A stretch of DNA of 5,323 nucleotides. It comes from Methylophilaceae bacterium UBA5127. Lineage in GTDB: Bacteria; Pseudomonadota; Gammaproteobacteria; Burkholderiales; Methylophilaceae. The notes under the pieces were generated by a model, which ran no database searches, had not been told where the DNA came from, and saw only the letters and a list, made by a program, of their open reading frames with translations. The stretch is taken from contig DHYP01000002.1 in NCBI GenBank assembly GCA_002414145.1, positions 57,984 through 63,306 on the forward strand, given 5' to 3'. Position numbers and translations under genes: made by a program. Shown in pieces: positions 1 to 5,054 of the stretch (positions within the stretch are counted from its first letter, which is position 1; every line of letters begins with the position of its first letter).

Positions 1-83
1 AATCTGGCGAGATGCTGTGGCCTCGCCTTAATGCGTTTTTCTAAGCTATTGTCTATATCTTGTGCAATGATGGCATACCACAT
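1..83 (-). CDS. yciI: YciI family protein, N-terminal part (cut by window edge)
   Basis: Reading the minus strand leftwards from the ATG at 83-81 gives 27 codons that leave the window open. The translation begins MWYAIIAQDIDNSLEKR and continues with RPQHLAR. This matches the start of the YCII-domain family (E. coli YciI begins MLYVIYAQD..SLEKR..RPAHLAR), a small ferredoxin-like dimer of about 100 residues; the His of RPxHLAR is conserved in the family. The exact biochemical role is unsettled. An in-frame ATG also exists at 92-90, overlapping the yciB stop by one base (TGATG) with AAGGA only 3 bases upstream; I prefer 83 because the family homology starts at MWY. The overlap or 8-base gap indicates co-transcription and probable translational coupling with yciB. 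Identity is firm; the start is uncertain by three codons. Confidence 0.85.
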   Translation of the reverse strand, partial: MWYAIIAQDIDNSLEKRIKARPQHLAR

Positions 84-91
84 GATGTTCA

Positions 92-649
92 TCAGTCCTT
101 TTTTTCGCTATCGTCATCAATCTGTTGGACGAGATAGCGTCTAAGTACAATCGTTTGACCTATCATAAATATAAATAACATGCTTGTGACACCAAATACT
201 TTAAAGTTGACCCAGGTTTTTTCTGGGTAATTAAAGGCAACATATAAATTCAAAAATCCTAGACCAACAAGAAACACAATCCATAACCAGTTCAGGGTCT
301 GCCAGACTGAGGTGGGTGGGTTCAGAATAGCGCTCATCATTTGCTGAATGAGGTTCTTTTTGAATGTTATATTTGAAATGAGCAGCACGAGCGCCCCGAT
401 CCAGTTCAGCACGGTAGGCTTCCACATAATAAAGGTCTTGTCATGCAATGCGAGTGTAATGCCACCTAGTATAGAAATGATGGCACCATTAATCATCAGC
501 ATTTTATCGACCTTTTTATGGATGATTTTGCTGTAGATGATGAGAGCGAGTGTCGTGACAATGGCGATTGCTGTCGCTACAAAAATATCAAAAAGCTTGA
601 ATCCCACAAAAAATAGTATAACGGGGAGTAAATCAAAAAATATTCTCAT
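92..649 (-). CDS. yciB: Septation protein A / inner membrane protein YciB
   Basis: This 185-residue protein is close to the usual family length (E. coli YciB, 179). The N-terminus MRIFFDLLPVILFFVGFK and the loop HDKTFIMWKPTVLNW (about residues 69-83) are hallmarks of the YciB/IspZ family. Hydrophobic stretches at roughly residues 8-17, 22-39, 51-68, 80-92, 118-138 and 150-168 suggest a polytopic inner-membrane protein of about five passes; the tail is charged (DDDSEKKD). The family is linked to cell-envelope synthesis and septation (Shigella ispZ mutants fail in septation; E. coli YciB interacts with elongation and division proteins), but its molecular activity is unknown. The start ATG at 649-647 is fixed by homology even though no clear Shine-Dalgarno sequence precedes it. 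It is divergent from the PHP gene and runs directly into yciI. Confidence 0.95.
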   Translation of the reverse strand: MRIFFDLLPVILFFVGFKLFDIFVATAIAIVTTLALIIYSKIIHKKVDKMLMINGAIISILGGITLALHDKTFIMWKPTVLNWIGALVLLISNITFKKNLIQQMMSAILNPPTSVWQTLNWLWIVFLVGLGFLNLYVAFNYPEKTWVNFKVFGVTSMLFIFMIGQTIVLRRYLVQQIDDDSEKKD

Positions 650-684
650 GGTGGGGAAGGCAACCGTCTTTCAGTAATAGTCTT

Positions 685-713
685 GTTCTAGTGCATTACG
701 CGCTATCAGTAAA
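685..713 (-). promoter_or_regulatory. Weak candidate promoter for yciB-yciI
   Basis: On the minus strand TTTACT (713-708) and TAGAAC (690-685) are separated by 17 bases. Each matches the sigma-70 -35 and -10 consensus at 4 of 6 positions. This would place transcription start about 30 bases upstream of the yciB ATG. The match is poor and TATTAC a few bases further on is an alternative -10, so the location rather than the exact boxes is what can be supported: the divergent gap must hold promoters for both directions. Confidence 0.25.
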
Positions 714-723
714 GCGTGTATTT

Positions 724-732
724 TGCTATGAT
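724..732 (+). promoter_or_regulatory. Candidate extended -10 promoter for the yciV-yciO-M50 unit
   Basis: TGCTATGAT fits the extended -10 pattern TGnTATAAT with one mismatch. No good -35 lies 16-18 bases upstream (TATCAG at 704-709), which is compatible with extended -10 promoters. Start of transcription would fall near 739, giving a leader of about 26 bases before the ATG at 765. It overlaps the upstream region of divergent yciB, so the two directions may compete. This is a pattern match only. Confidence 0.45.
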
Positions 733-764
733 TTGGCAATGAATGCAAAACACTTATTGAGAAC

Positions 765-1616
765 ATGTCGGCTTTAATCGATTTACATTGTCATTCGACA
801 ATTTCTGATGGCTTACTCGCTCCACAAGATCTGGTCGCGCACGCTGCAGCGCATGGCGTGAAAGTGCTTGGCTTAACGGATCATGATGACTTAGGCGGGT
901 TAGCACTGGCTAGAGAAGCCGCAAAAGCGTATGACATTGCGTTTATCAATGGCGTTGAAATTTCTGTGACATGGAAAAAACGTACTTTGCATATTGTGGG
1001 ATTGAAAATAGACGCAGAGAATCTACCTCTTAAATCGGCTTTAGATAAAGTGCGCATTGGTCGTGAGCAACGTGCTGAGGAGATTGCGCACGGCCTAGCA
1101 AAAGTGGGGATTTCTGGTGCCTTTGAAGGTGCTAAAGCTATCGCCAAACAAAGCATCATGACGCGTAGTCATTTTGCCCAGTTTTTGGTGGAGCAAGGCC
1201 ATGCGAAAAGTGTAAAGGCAGTCTTTAAAAAGTTTTTGGTAAAAGGAAAGCCTGGCTTTGTAGATCATCAATGGATGACATTAGAAGAGGCTGTCACTCT
1301 GATTAAAGGAAGCGGGGGCGTGGCAGTCGTTGCGCATCCAGGGCGTTATGATCTTGGCTTTGTGAATATGCATTTGCTGATGCATGAGTTTAGAAGTTTT
1401 GGCGGGGATGCCATCGAGGTGGTAACAGGTAGCCATACGCCACCACAGTTTGAGCAGTTTGCAAAAATTGCGCATCGCTTTAGCTTAAAAGCTTCCCAAG
1501 GTTCAGATTACCATGGTCCAGGGCTGTCTTATATGGAAATGGGGCGCTTGCCAGCTTTGCCTAGAGGTTGCGTGCCAGTATGGCGAGATTGGGAAGAAGT
1601 AGAACTGCTGAATTAA
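765..1616 (+). CDS. yciV: PHP-domain metal-dependent phosphoesterase, YciV / RNase AM family
   Basis: The 283-residue protein has all PHP metal-ligand motifs: DLHCHS (H8, H10), D15, LTDHDD (D39, H40), GVEIS (E65), H76, AHPGRY (H191) and GSDYH (D248, H250). A helical insertion of about residues 85-165 interrupts the barrel, as in the YciV/TrpH group; length agrees with E. coli YciV (293). E. coli YciV (renamed Rnm, RNase AM) is a 5'-3' exonuclease that matures the 5' ends of rRNAs, and relatives cleave 3',5'-nucleoside bisphosphates, so a cytosolic trinuclear-metal phosphoesterase acting on RNA ends or small phosphorylated nucleotides is likely. The ATG at 765 is the natural start because DLHCHS normally lies within the first ten residues; only a weak GAG (759-761) precedes it. 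It is the first gene of the rightward unit, followed after 47 bases by yciO, the same order as yciV-yciO in E. coli. No missing ligand was noticed. Confidence 0.93.
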   Translation: MSALIDLHCHSTISDGLLAPQDLVAHAAAHGVKVLGLTDHDDLGGLALAREAAKAYDIAFINGVEISVTWKKRTLHIVGLKIDAENLPLKSALDKVRIGREQRAEEIAHGLAKVGISGAFEGAKAIAKQSIMTRSHFAQFLVEQGHAKSVKAVFKKFLVKGKPGFVDHQWMTLEEAVTLIKGSGGVAVVAHPGRYDLGFVNMHLLMHEFRSFGGDAIEVVTGSHTPPQFEQFAKIAHRFSLKASQGSDYHGPGLSYMEMGRLPALPRGCVPVWRDWEEVELLN

Positions 1617-1663
1617 TTTAGTCACGTGTAACGTTCCCATTTAAACTCATCATCAAATAATCC

Positions 1664-2296
1664 ATGGCACAGTATTTTGTGATTAATGCTGACAATCCGC
1701 AGCCGCGCTTGATTAAGCAGACTGTAGAAATATTACAGCAGGGTGGCGTTGTTGCTTACCCTACAGATTCAAGTTATGCATTGGGATGTGCGTTAGGGAA
1801 CAAAGAAGCTCAAGCGCTCATACGTCAGGTTCGTGGCGTAGATGAACGTCATTTATTTACGTTGATGTGCCGTAATCTGAGTGAATTAAGTGTGTATGCC
1901 AAAGTGGATAATGCGCAGTTTAGATTGCTAAAAGCCAATACACCTGGGCCTTATACATTTATTTTGGAGGCAAGTCGGGAAGTGCCGCGTCGCTTACAAC
2001 ACGCCAAACGCAGTACAATAGGATTAAGAGTGCCTAAGCACCAAGTAACACAGTCAATACTAGAGGCATTAAATGCACCCTTACTCAGTATGACTTTGCA
2101 ATTGCCAGAGGATGAAATGCCGTTAAATATTGCTTGGGAAATCAGGGAGCGCCTAGAGCATCAGATTGATTTAGTGATTGATTCTGATATATGCGCTGCG
2201 GGTGAAACCACGGTGGTGGATTTGACTGGAGATGTGCCACATGTGATTAGAGAGGGCATTGGCAGTATAGAGTCCCTAGGTTTATCAAGCAGTTAG
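1664..2296 (+). CDS. yciO: YciO-family protein (TsaC/Sua5/YrdC fold)
   Basis: The 210-residue protein consists of a single YrdC-like domain and resembles E. coli YciO (206 residues) throughout: N-terminal DNPQPRLIKQ, YPTDSSYALGC (32-42), FTLMCR (65-70), NTPGPYTFIL (92-101), VPRRL, IGLRVP (119-124), and TTVVDLT..VIREG near the end. TsaC/Sua5 enzymes make threonylcarbamoyl-AMP from threonine, bicarbonate and ATP for the t6A37 modification of ANN-decoding tRNAs. YciO shares the fold but differs around the active site: the KxRP..PL loop of TsaC is replaced by RGVDERHLFTL and the late Ser-x-Asn is LSMTL (S142, T144). It should therefore not be annotated as the main t6A enzyme; a dedicated TsaC is expected elsewhere. 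No Shine-Dalgarno is evident before the ATG; the start agrees with family length. The stop (TAG) is 23 bases before the next gene. Confidence 0.92.
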   Translation: MAQYFVINADNPQPRLIKQTVEILQQGGVVAYPTDSSYALGCALGNKEAQALIRQVRGVDERHLFTLMCRNLSELSVYAKVDNAQFRLLKANTPGPYTFILEASREVPRRLQHAKRSTIGLRVPKHQVTQSILEALNAPLLSMTLQLPEDEMPLNIAWEIRERLEHQIDLVIDSDICAAGETTVVDLTGDVPHVIREGIGSIESLGLSSS

Positions 2297-2310
2297 ATTA
2301 AAAATATGAA

Positions 2311-2322
2311 AAGGCAATTGTG
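2311..2322 (+). promoter_or_regulatory. Ribosome binding site deciding the GTG start of the M50 gene
   Basis: AAGG at 2311-2314 (within AAAAGG) sits 5 bases before GTG at 2320. The reading frame is closed by TAA at 2299-2301 and has no ATG or TTG between that stop and the GTG, so GTG is the only sensible start. The nearby ATG at 2306 is in another frame and ends after 7 codons. Confidence 0.7.
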
Positions 2323-2958
2323 GAATTAACGTTGATACAAAAAATCGTGGTGTATGCATTACCCACATTATTGGCAATTACCGTGCATGAAGCAGCACAC
2401 GGCTACGCCGCTAAGTTTTTTGGAGATTTTACTGCGGAACGCATGGGACGGATTACCCTCAACCCATTCAAGCATATCGATCCGATGGGAACCGTACTGC
2501 TTCCTGCACTGACCATTTTACTCGGTGGTGTTTTGTTTGGATGGGCTAAACCTGTACCTGTTAACTATGCTAATTTGAGGCAACCTAAGCAAGACATGTT
2601 TTGGGTAGCACTGGCTGGCCCTGCTTCTAATTTTCTCATGGCTATTTTCTGGGTAATTGTGTTGCGCTTAACAGACTTTTTGCCACAAACTACGGTTGAT
2701 TTTTTGGTACATATGGGATTGGCTGGCCTTAGGGTTAATCTGGTATTAATGGTACTTAACCTGCTTCCTATGCCGCCATTGGACGGTGGTAGAATCGCCG
2801 TGAGTGTGTTGCCCAATACCATGGCATTACAGCTGTCGCGCGTCGAGCAATTTGGATTTTTGATACTGGTCGTGCTGATGTTTACAGGGGTGTTAGGCAT
2901 GATTATTACGCCTATCATTAATGCGCTAGAGCAGCTGATACTGGCAACGTTTCTTTAA
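2320..2958 (+). CDS. Site-2-protease-like membrane metalloprotease, peptidase family M50
   Basis: This 212-residue membrane protein has the zinc-protease motif HEAAHG (H23, E24, H27) inside its first hydrophobic segment and the second S2P motif NLLPMPPLDGG (147-157, with D155 as third zinc ligand). Other conserved family features are FGDFTAERMGRITLNP (34-49), the GWAKPVPVN segment (74-82) and AGPASN (99-104). Hydrophobic segments fall near residues 9-28, 56-73, 94-116, 130-150 and 172-195. It has neither a PDZ domain nor a CBS domain, so it belongs to the small-core group rather than to RseP. Intramembrane cleavage of a membrane-bound substrate is the family activity; its substrate here is unknown. 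It starts with GTG and lies 23 bases after yciO, so it is very likely co-transcribed with it. A similar placement before trpS is, from memory, common in betaproteobacteria. Confidence 0.93.
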   Translation: MELTLIQKIVVYALPTLLAITVHEAAHGYAAKFFGDFTAERMGRITLNPFKHIDPMGTVLLPALTILLGGVLFGWAKPVPVNYANLRQPKQDMFWVALAGPASNFLMAIFWVIVLRLTDFLPQTTVDFLVHMGLAGLRVNLVLMVLNLLPMPPLDGGRIAVSVLPNTMALQLSRVEQFGFLILVVLMFTGVLGMIITPIINALEQLILATFL

Positions 2959-2978
2959 AGATTTGAGTAGAATAGACT

Positions 2979-2984
2979 TATAAT
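2979..2984 (+). promoter_or_regulatory. trpS: Perfect -10 box (TATAAT), candidate trpS promoter
   Basis: TATAAT lies in the 94-base gap between the M50 gene and trpS. A convincing -35 is missing: TTTAAA gives a 19-base spacer and TTGAGT (2963-2968) only 10. If used, transcription would begin near 2991, right at the inverted repeat, giving a leader of about 62 bases. This would allow trpS-scpA-scpB to be expressed separately from the upstream genes. The AT-rich context makes a chance match possible. Confidence 0.4.
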
Positions 2985-2989
2985 TAACG

Positions 2990-3039
2990 AATATGATTAC
3001 GCATAATCATCATTCAGTATTCAACAATTAATATGATTA
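2990..3039 (+). repeat. Direct repeat AATATGATTA, two copies 40 bases apart
   Basis: The 10-mer AATATGATTA occurs at 2990-2999 and again at 3030-3039, both in the leader region of trpS. The first copy also forms the left arm of the inverted repeat at 2993-3010. Each copy contains ATGATT, which opens a very short reading frame (MITHNHHSVFNN, 2993-3031; MIRFLTIWR, 3033-3062). The repeat could be an operator pair or an AT-rich coincidence; no known binding-site consensus was recognised. Confidence 0.5.
2993..3010 (+). promoter_or_regulatory. Perfect 7-bp inverted repeat (stem-loop) in trpS leader
   Basis: ATGATTA (2993-2999) and TAATCAT (3004-3010) are exact inverse complements around the loop CGCA. 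In RNA this would be a small AU-rich hairpin almost at the predicted 5' end of the trpS transcript; in DNA it could be an operator for a dimeric regulator. It has no GC-rich stem and no following T-run, so it does not look like an intrinsic terminator. Its function is unknown. Confidence 0.5.
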
Positions 3040-3052
3040 GGTTTCTAACAAT

Positions 3053-4255
3053 ATGGCGGTAGAACGCGTTTTATCAGGGATGCGCCCAACTGGGCAGTTA
3101 CACTTAGGACATTATCACGGTGTATTAAAGAATTGGATACGCTTGCAGCATGAATGTGAGTGTTTGTTTTTTGTGGCAGATTGGCATGCGCTCACCACGC
3201 ATTGAGATACGCCTGAAGTGATCGAAGAAAGCGTGTGGGATATGGTGATTGACTGGCTTGCTGCAGGCGTCGACCCGGCCAATTCCACTATTTTTATTCA
3301 GTCGCGCGTACCAGAACATGCAGAGCTGTATACGCTGCTCAGTATGATGACACCGTTAAGCTGGTTGGAGCGTGTTCCCACTTATAAAGATCAACAGGAA
3401 AAACTGTCTAATAAAGATTTGTCTACTTTTGGCTTTTTGGGCTATCCCTTATTACAAAGCGCAGATATTCTCATCTATAAGGCAACGCAAGTGCCTGTGG
3501 GAGAAGATCAAGTGCCCCATATTGAGCTTACGCGCGAAATCGCGCGCCGTTTCAATCATATTTACGGTCGCGAATTAGGCTTTGAAGAAAAAGCAGAGGC
3601 TGCCATTAAAAAACTAGGTTCTAAACGCGCCGCGTTGTATGAAGAAATGCGTGCCGCCTATCTGGAAAGTGGAGACAACCAAGCATTGGAATCAGCACGC
3701 TCCATGATTGAGGAACAGCAAAATCTAAGTTTAGGAGATAAAGAGCGTTTACTTGGATATCTTGAAGGCGGTGGTAAAATTATTTTGGTCGAGCCTGAAT
3801 ATAAACTGACACCTGCCAGCAAAATGTTTGGCTTGGATGGTCAAAAAATGTCTAAATCTTATAACAATACGATTTCCTTGCGCGAACCCATCGATGTAGT
3901 CGCCAAAAAAATTAAAACCATGCCAACGGATCCCGCACGTATTCGTCGCACCGATCCTGGCGATCCTGCTAAGTGCCCTGTGTGGCAATTGCATGAAGTT
4001 TACTCTGACGACAACACTAAAGAATGGGTACAGCAAGGCTGTAAATCTGCAGGCATTGGGTGCATTGAGTGCAAGCAGCCTGTGATTGATGGTGTGGTAG
4101 AAGAGCTTAAACCGATTCAGGCACGCGCAGCAGAGTATGCAGAAGATCCCACATTAGTGAAAAACATAGTGTCTGAAGGTTGTGAAAAAGCCCGTAAACT
4201 TGCGCGCGAAACCATGCGAGAAGTGCGTGATGTGATGGGGTTGAATTACAGCTGA
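3053..4255 (+). CDS. trpS: Tryptophanyl-tRNA synthetase TrpS, frame interrupted by in-frame TGA at codon 51
   Basis: TrpS (class Ic, cytosolic) attaches tryptophan to tRNA-Trp using ATP. Read from ATG 3053 to TGA 4253-4255, the frame is 400 residues, the length of the long betaproteobacterial form. It shows SGMRPTGQLHLGHYHG (HIGH-like H17-L-G-H20), FFVADWHALTTH (39-50), LSTFGFLGYPLLQSADILIY, GEDQVPHIELTRE, and DGQKMSKSYNN (KMSKS at 265-269). A charged, mainly helical insertion spans about 177-241. Cysteines C308, C330, C337 and C340 resemble the iron-sulphur site of T. maritima TrpRS. Codon 51 (3203-3205) is TGA where relatives, as I recall, have Tyr. A restart at GTG 3218 would give 345 residues without the HIGH motif, probably inactive. 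Everything after codon 51 is intact, which argues against an old pseudogene: sequence error, fresh mutation or readthrough are possible. The start has only a weak AGG (3039-3041) 11 bases upstream. scpA follows after 7 bases. Confidence 0.88.
3203..3205 (+). other. trpS: In-frame TGA at codon 51 of trpS
   Basis: The codons around it read H-A-L-T-T-H-stop-D-T-P-E-V-I-E, with homologous sequence on both sides in the same frame, so this is a nonsense codon and not a frameshift. Reaching TGA from a Tyr codon (TAT or TAC) needs two adjacent base changes; reaching it from Trp, Cys or Arg needs one. The base after the stop is G. A 5-bp inverted repeat (ATGCG 3186-3190 with CGCAT 3198-3202) ends directly before it, and a 6-bp stem can form just after it (3207-3212 with 3231-3236). 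Confidence 0.95.
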
Positions 4256-4262
4256 ATGTGGC

Positions 4263-5045
4263 ATGCTTGAATCCACTATTCATATAAAAATCAAAGGCGA
4301 AACGCTCTCAGAGCTACCACAGGATTTATATATTCCACCAGATGCTTTGGAGGTGTATTTAGATACCTTTGAAGGTCCGCTCGATTTGCTGTTATATCTC
4401 ATCCGCAAACATAATTTGGATATATTAGATATTCCGATGGCGGATCTCACGGTGCAGTATATGGGATACGTCGAAAAGATGAAGACGATTAAGTTGGAGT
4501 TAGCGGCTGATTATTTGTTGATGTCCGCGATGTTGATTGAAATTAAATCGCGCATGCTGCTGCCTAAACCTGTGGAAATCACTGAAGAAGAGGATCCACG
4601 TGCAGAGTTGGTACGCCGTCTGATGGAGTATGAGGCGATCAAGCTGGCAGCACAGCGCTTAGATGCGATGCCGATGGTCGGGGCGGAGATACAAGTGGCC
4701 ACTGCTTATTTTCAGCATATCAGCCAAATAAAGCCGCCCGAAGTAAGTCTGGACGACTTGTTAGATGCATGGAGAAATGTGCTGAAACGCGCGACGCTGA
4801 ATCAGCACCATAAACTCGGGCGTGCAGAGTTATCTGTACGCGAGCATATGAGTCAGATCTTGCGTCGTTTAAAAGAGGATGGCTTGGTGGAATTCACGGC
4901 TTTATTTGATGTCCTGAATGAGGGTGTTCCTAAATTGGTGGTGAACTTTCTGGCAATCTTGGAATTGGCAAAAGAAGGATTAATACGTATTACGCAACAA
5001 GGTGCATTTACCCCGATTTATATCCAGACCAATCTAGCTGAGTGA
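4263..5045 (+). CDS. scpA: Segregation and condensation protein A (kleisin ScpA)
   Basis: ScpA is the kleisin subunit that bridges the heads of the SMC dimer and binds ScpB, forming the complex that compacts and separates chromosomes. The 260-residue protein has the conserved N-terminal kleisin block YLDTFEGPLDLLLYLIRKHN (32-51) followed by LDIPM (55-59), then the SMC-neck-binding helix LAADYLLMSAMLIEIKSRML (80-99) and LLPKP. An acidic linker (EITEEEDPRAELVRRLMEYE) follows, and a C-terminal winged-helix region (about 190-260) ends ..GAFTPIYIQ. The extra N-terminal segment with LPQDLYIPPDALEV is, from memory, typical of betaproteobacterial members. ATG 4263 is 7 bases after the trpS stop and lacks a good Shine-Dalgarno, suggesting translation coupled to trpS; an unsuppressed stop early in trpS could therefore also affect scpA. 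The stop TGA overlaps the scpB ribosome binding site. Confidence 0.95.
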   Translation: MLESTIHIKIKGETLSELPQDLYIPPDALEVYLDTFEGPLDLLLYLIRKHNLDILDIPMADLTVQYMGYVEKMKTIKLELAADYLLMSAMLIEIKSRMLLPKPVEITEEEDPRAELVRRLMEYEAIKLAAQRLDAMPMVGAEIQVATAYFQHISQIKPPEVSLDDLLDAWRNVLKRATLNQHHKLGRAELSVREHMSQILRRLKEDGLVEFTALFDVLNEGVPKLVVNFLAILELAKEGLIRITQQGAFTPIYIQTNLAE

Positions 5046-5048
5046 GGA
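5044..5048 (+). promoter_or_regulatory. scpB: Shine-Dalgarno for scpB overlapping the scpA stop codon
   Basis: GAGGA at 5044-5048 lies 6 bases before ATG 5055 and shares bases with the scpA stop TGA (5043-5045). Of the start regions in this window it is among the clearest. It selects ATG 5055 over the out-of-frame ATG at 5059. Confidence 0.75.
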
Positions 5049-5054
5049 TATCGC

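Noticed and set aside
348..536. Plus-strand open frame within yciB
   Set aside because: It is the reverse complement of the YciB membrane segments, which naturally yields another hydrophobic translation; the minus-strand product is clearly the real one.
881..1159. Antisense 92-codon open frame opposite the PHP gene
   Set aside because: It is the complement of conserved PHP coding sequence, has no family resemblance and no supporting start signal; other antisense frames at 1281-1475, 2565-2918, 3125-3319, 3749-4036 and 4511-4702 were dismissed for the same reason.
1617..1663. CACGTG (1623-1628) and AACGTT (1630-1635) palindromes between yciV and yciO as an operator
   Set aside because: Six-base palindromes are common, no promoter boxes accompany them, and the gap is short enough for simple co-transcription.
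2306..2329. Seven-codon frame (MKRQLWN) overlapping the M50 start as a leader peptide
   Set aside because: It shares the same AAGG that serves the GTG start, is too short to judge, and an ATG in AT-rich spacer is expected by chance.
2993..3010. Intrinsic terminator after the M50 gene
   Set aside because: The 7-bp stem is AT-rich and is not followed by a T-run; it also lies just downstream of a good -10 box, so it reads better as a leader or operator element.
3203..3205. TGA decoded as tryptophan through an altered genetic code
   Set aside because: TGA ends yciB (92-94, minus), trpS (4253-4255) and scpA (5043-5045) at the expected family lengths, and TGG is used normally for Trp, including W44 of the same gene. 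A genome-wide code change is excluded; only local readthrough remains possible.
3203..3236. Selenocysteine codon with SECIS element
   Set aside because: TrpS is not a known selenoprotein family, the position is not catalytic Cys, and the downstream stem has an 18-base loop without the apical GGUC-type motif needed for SelB.
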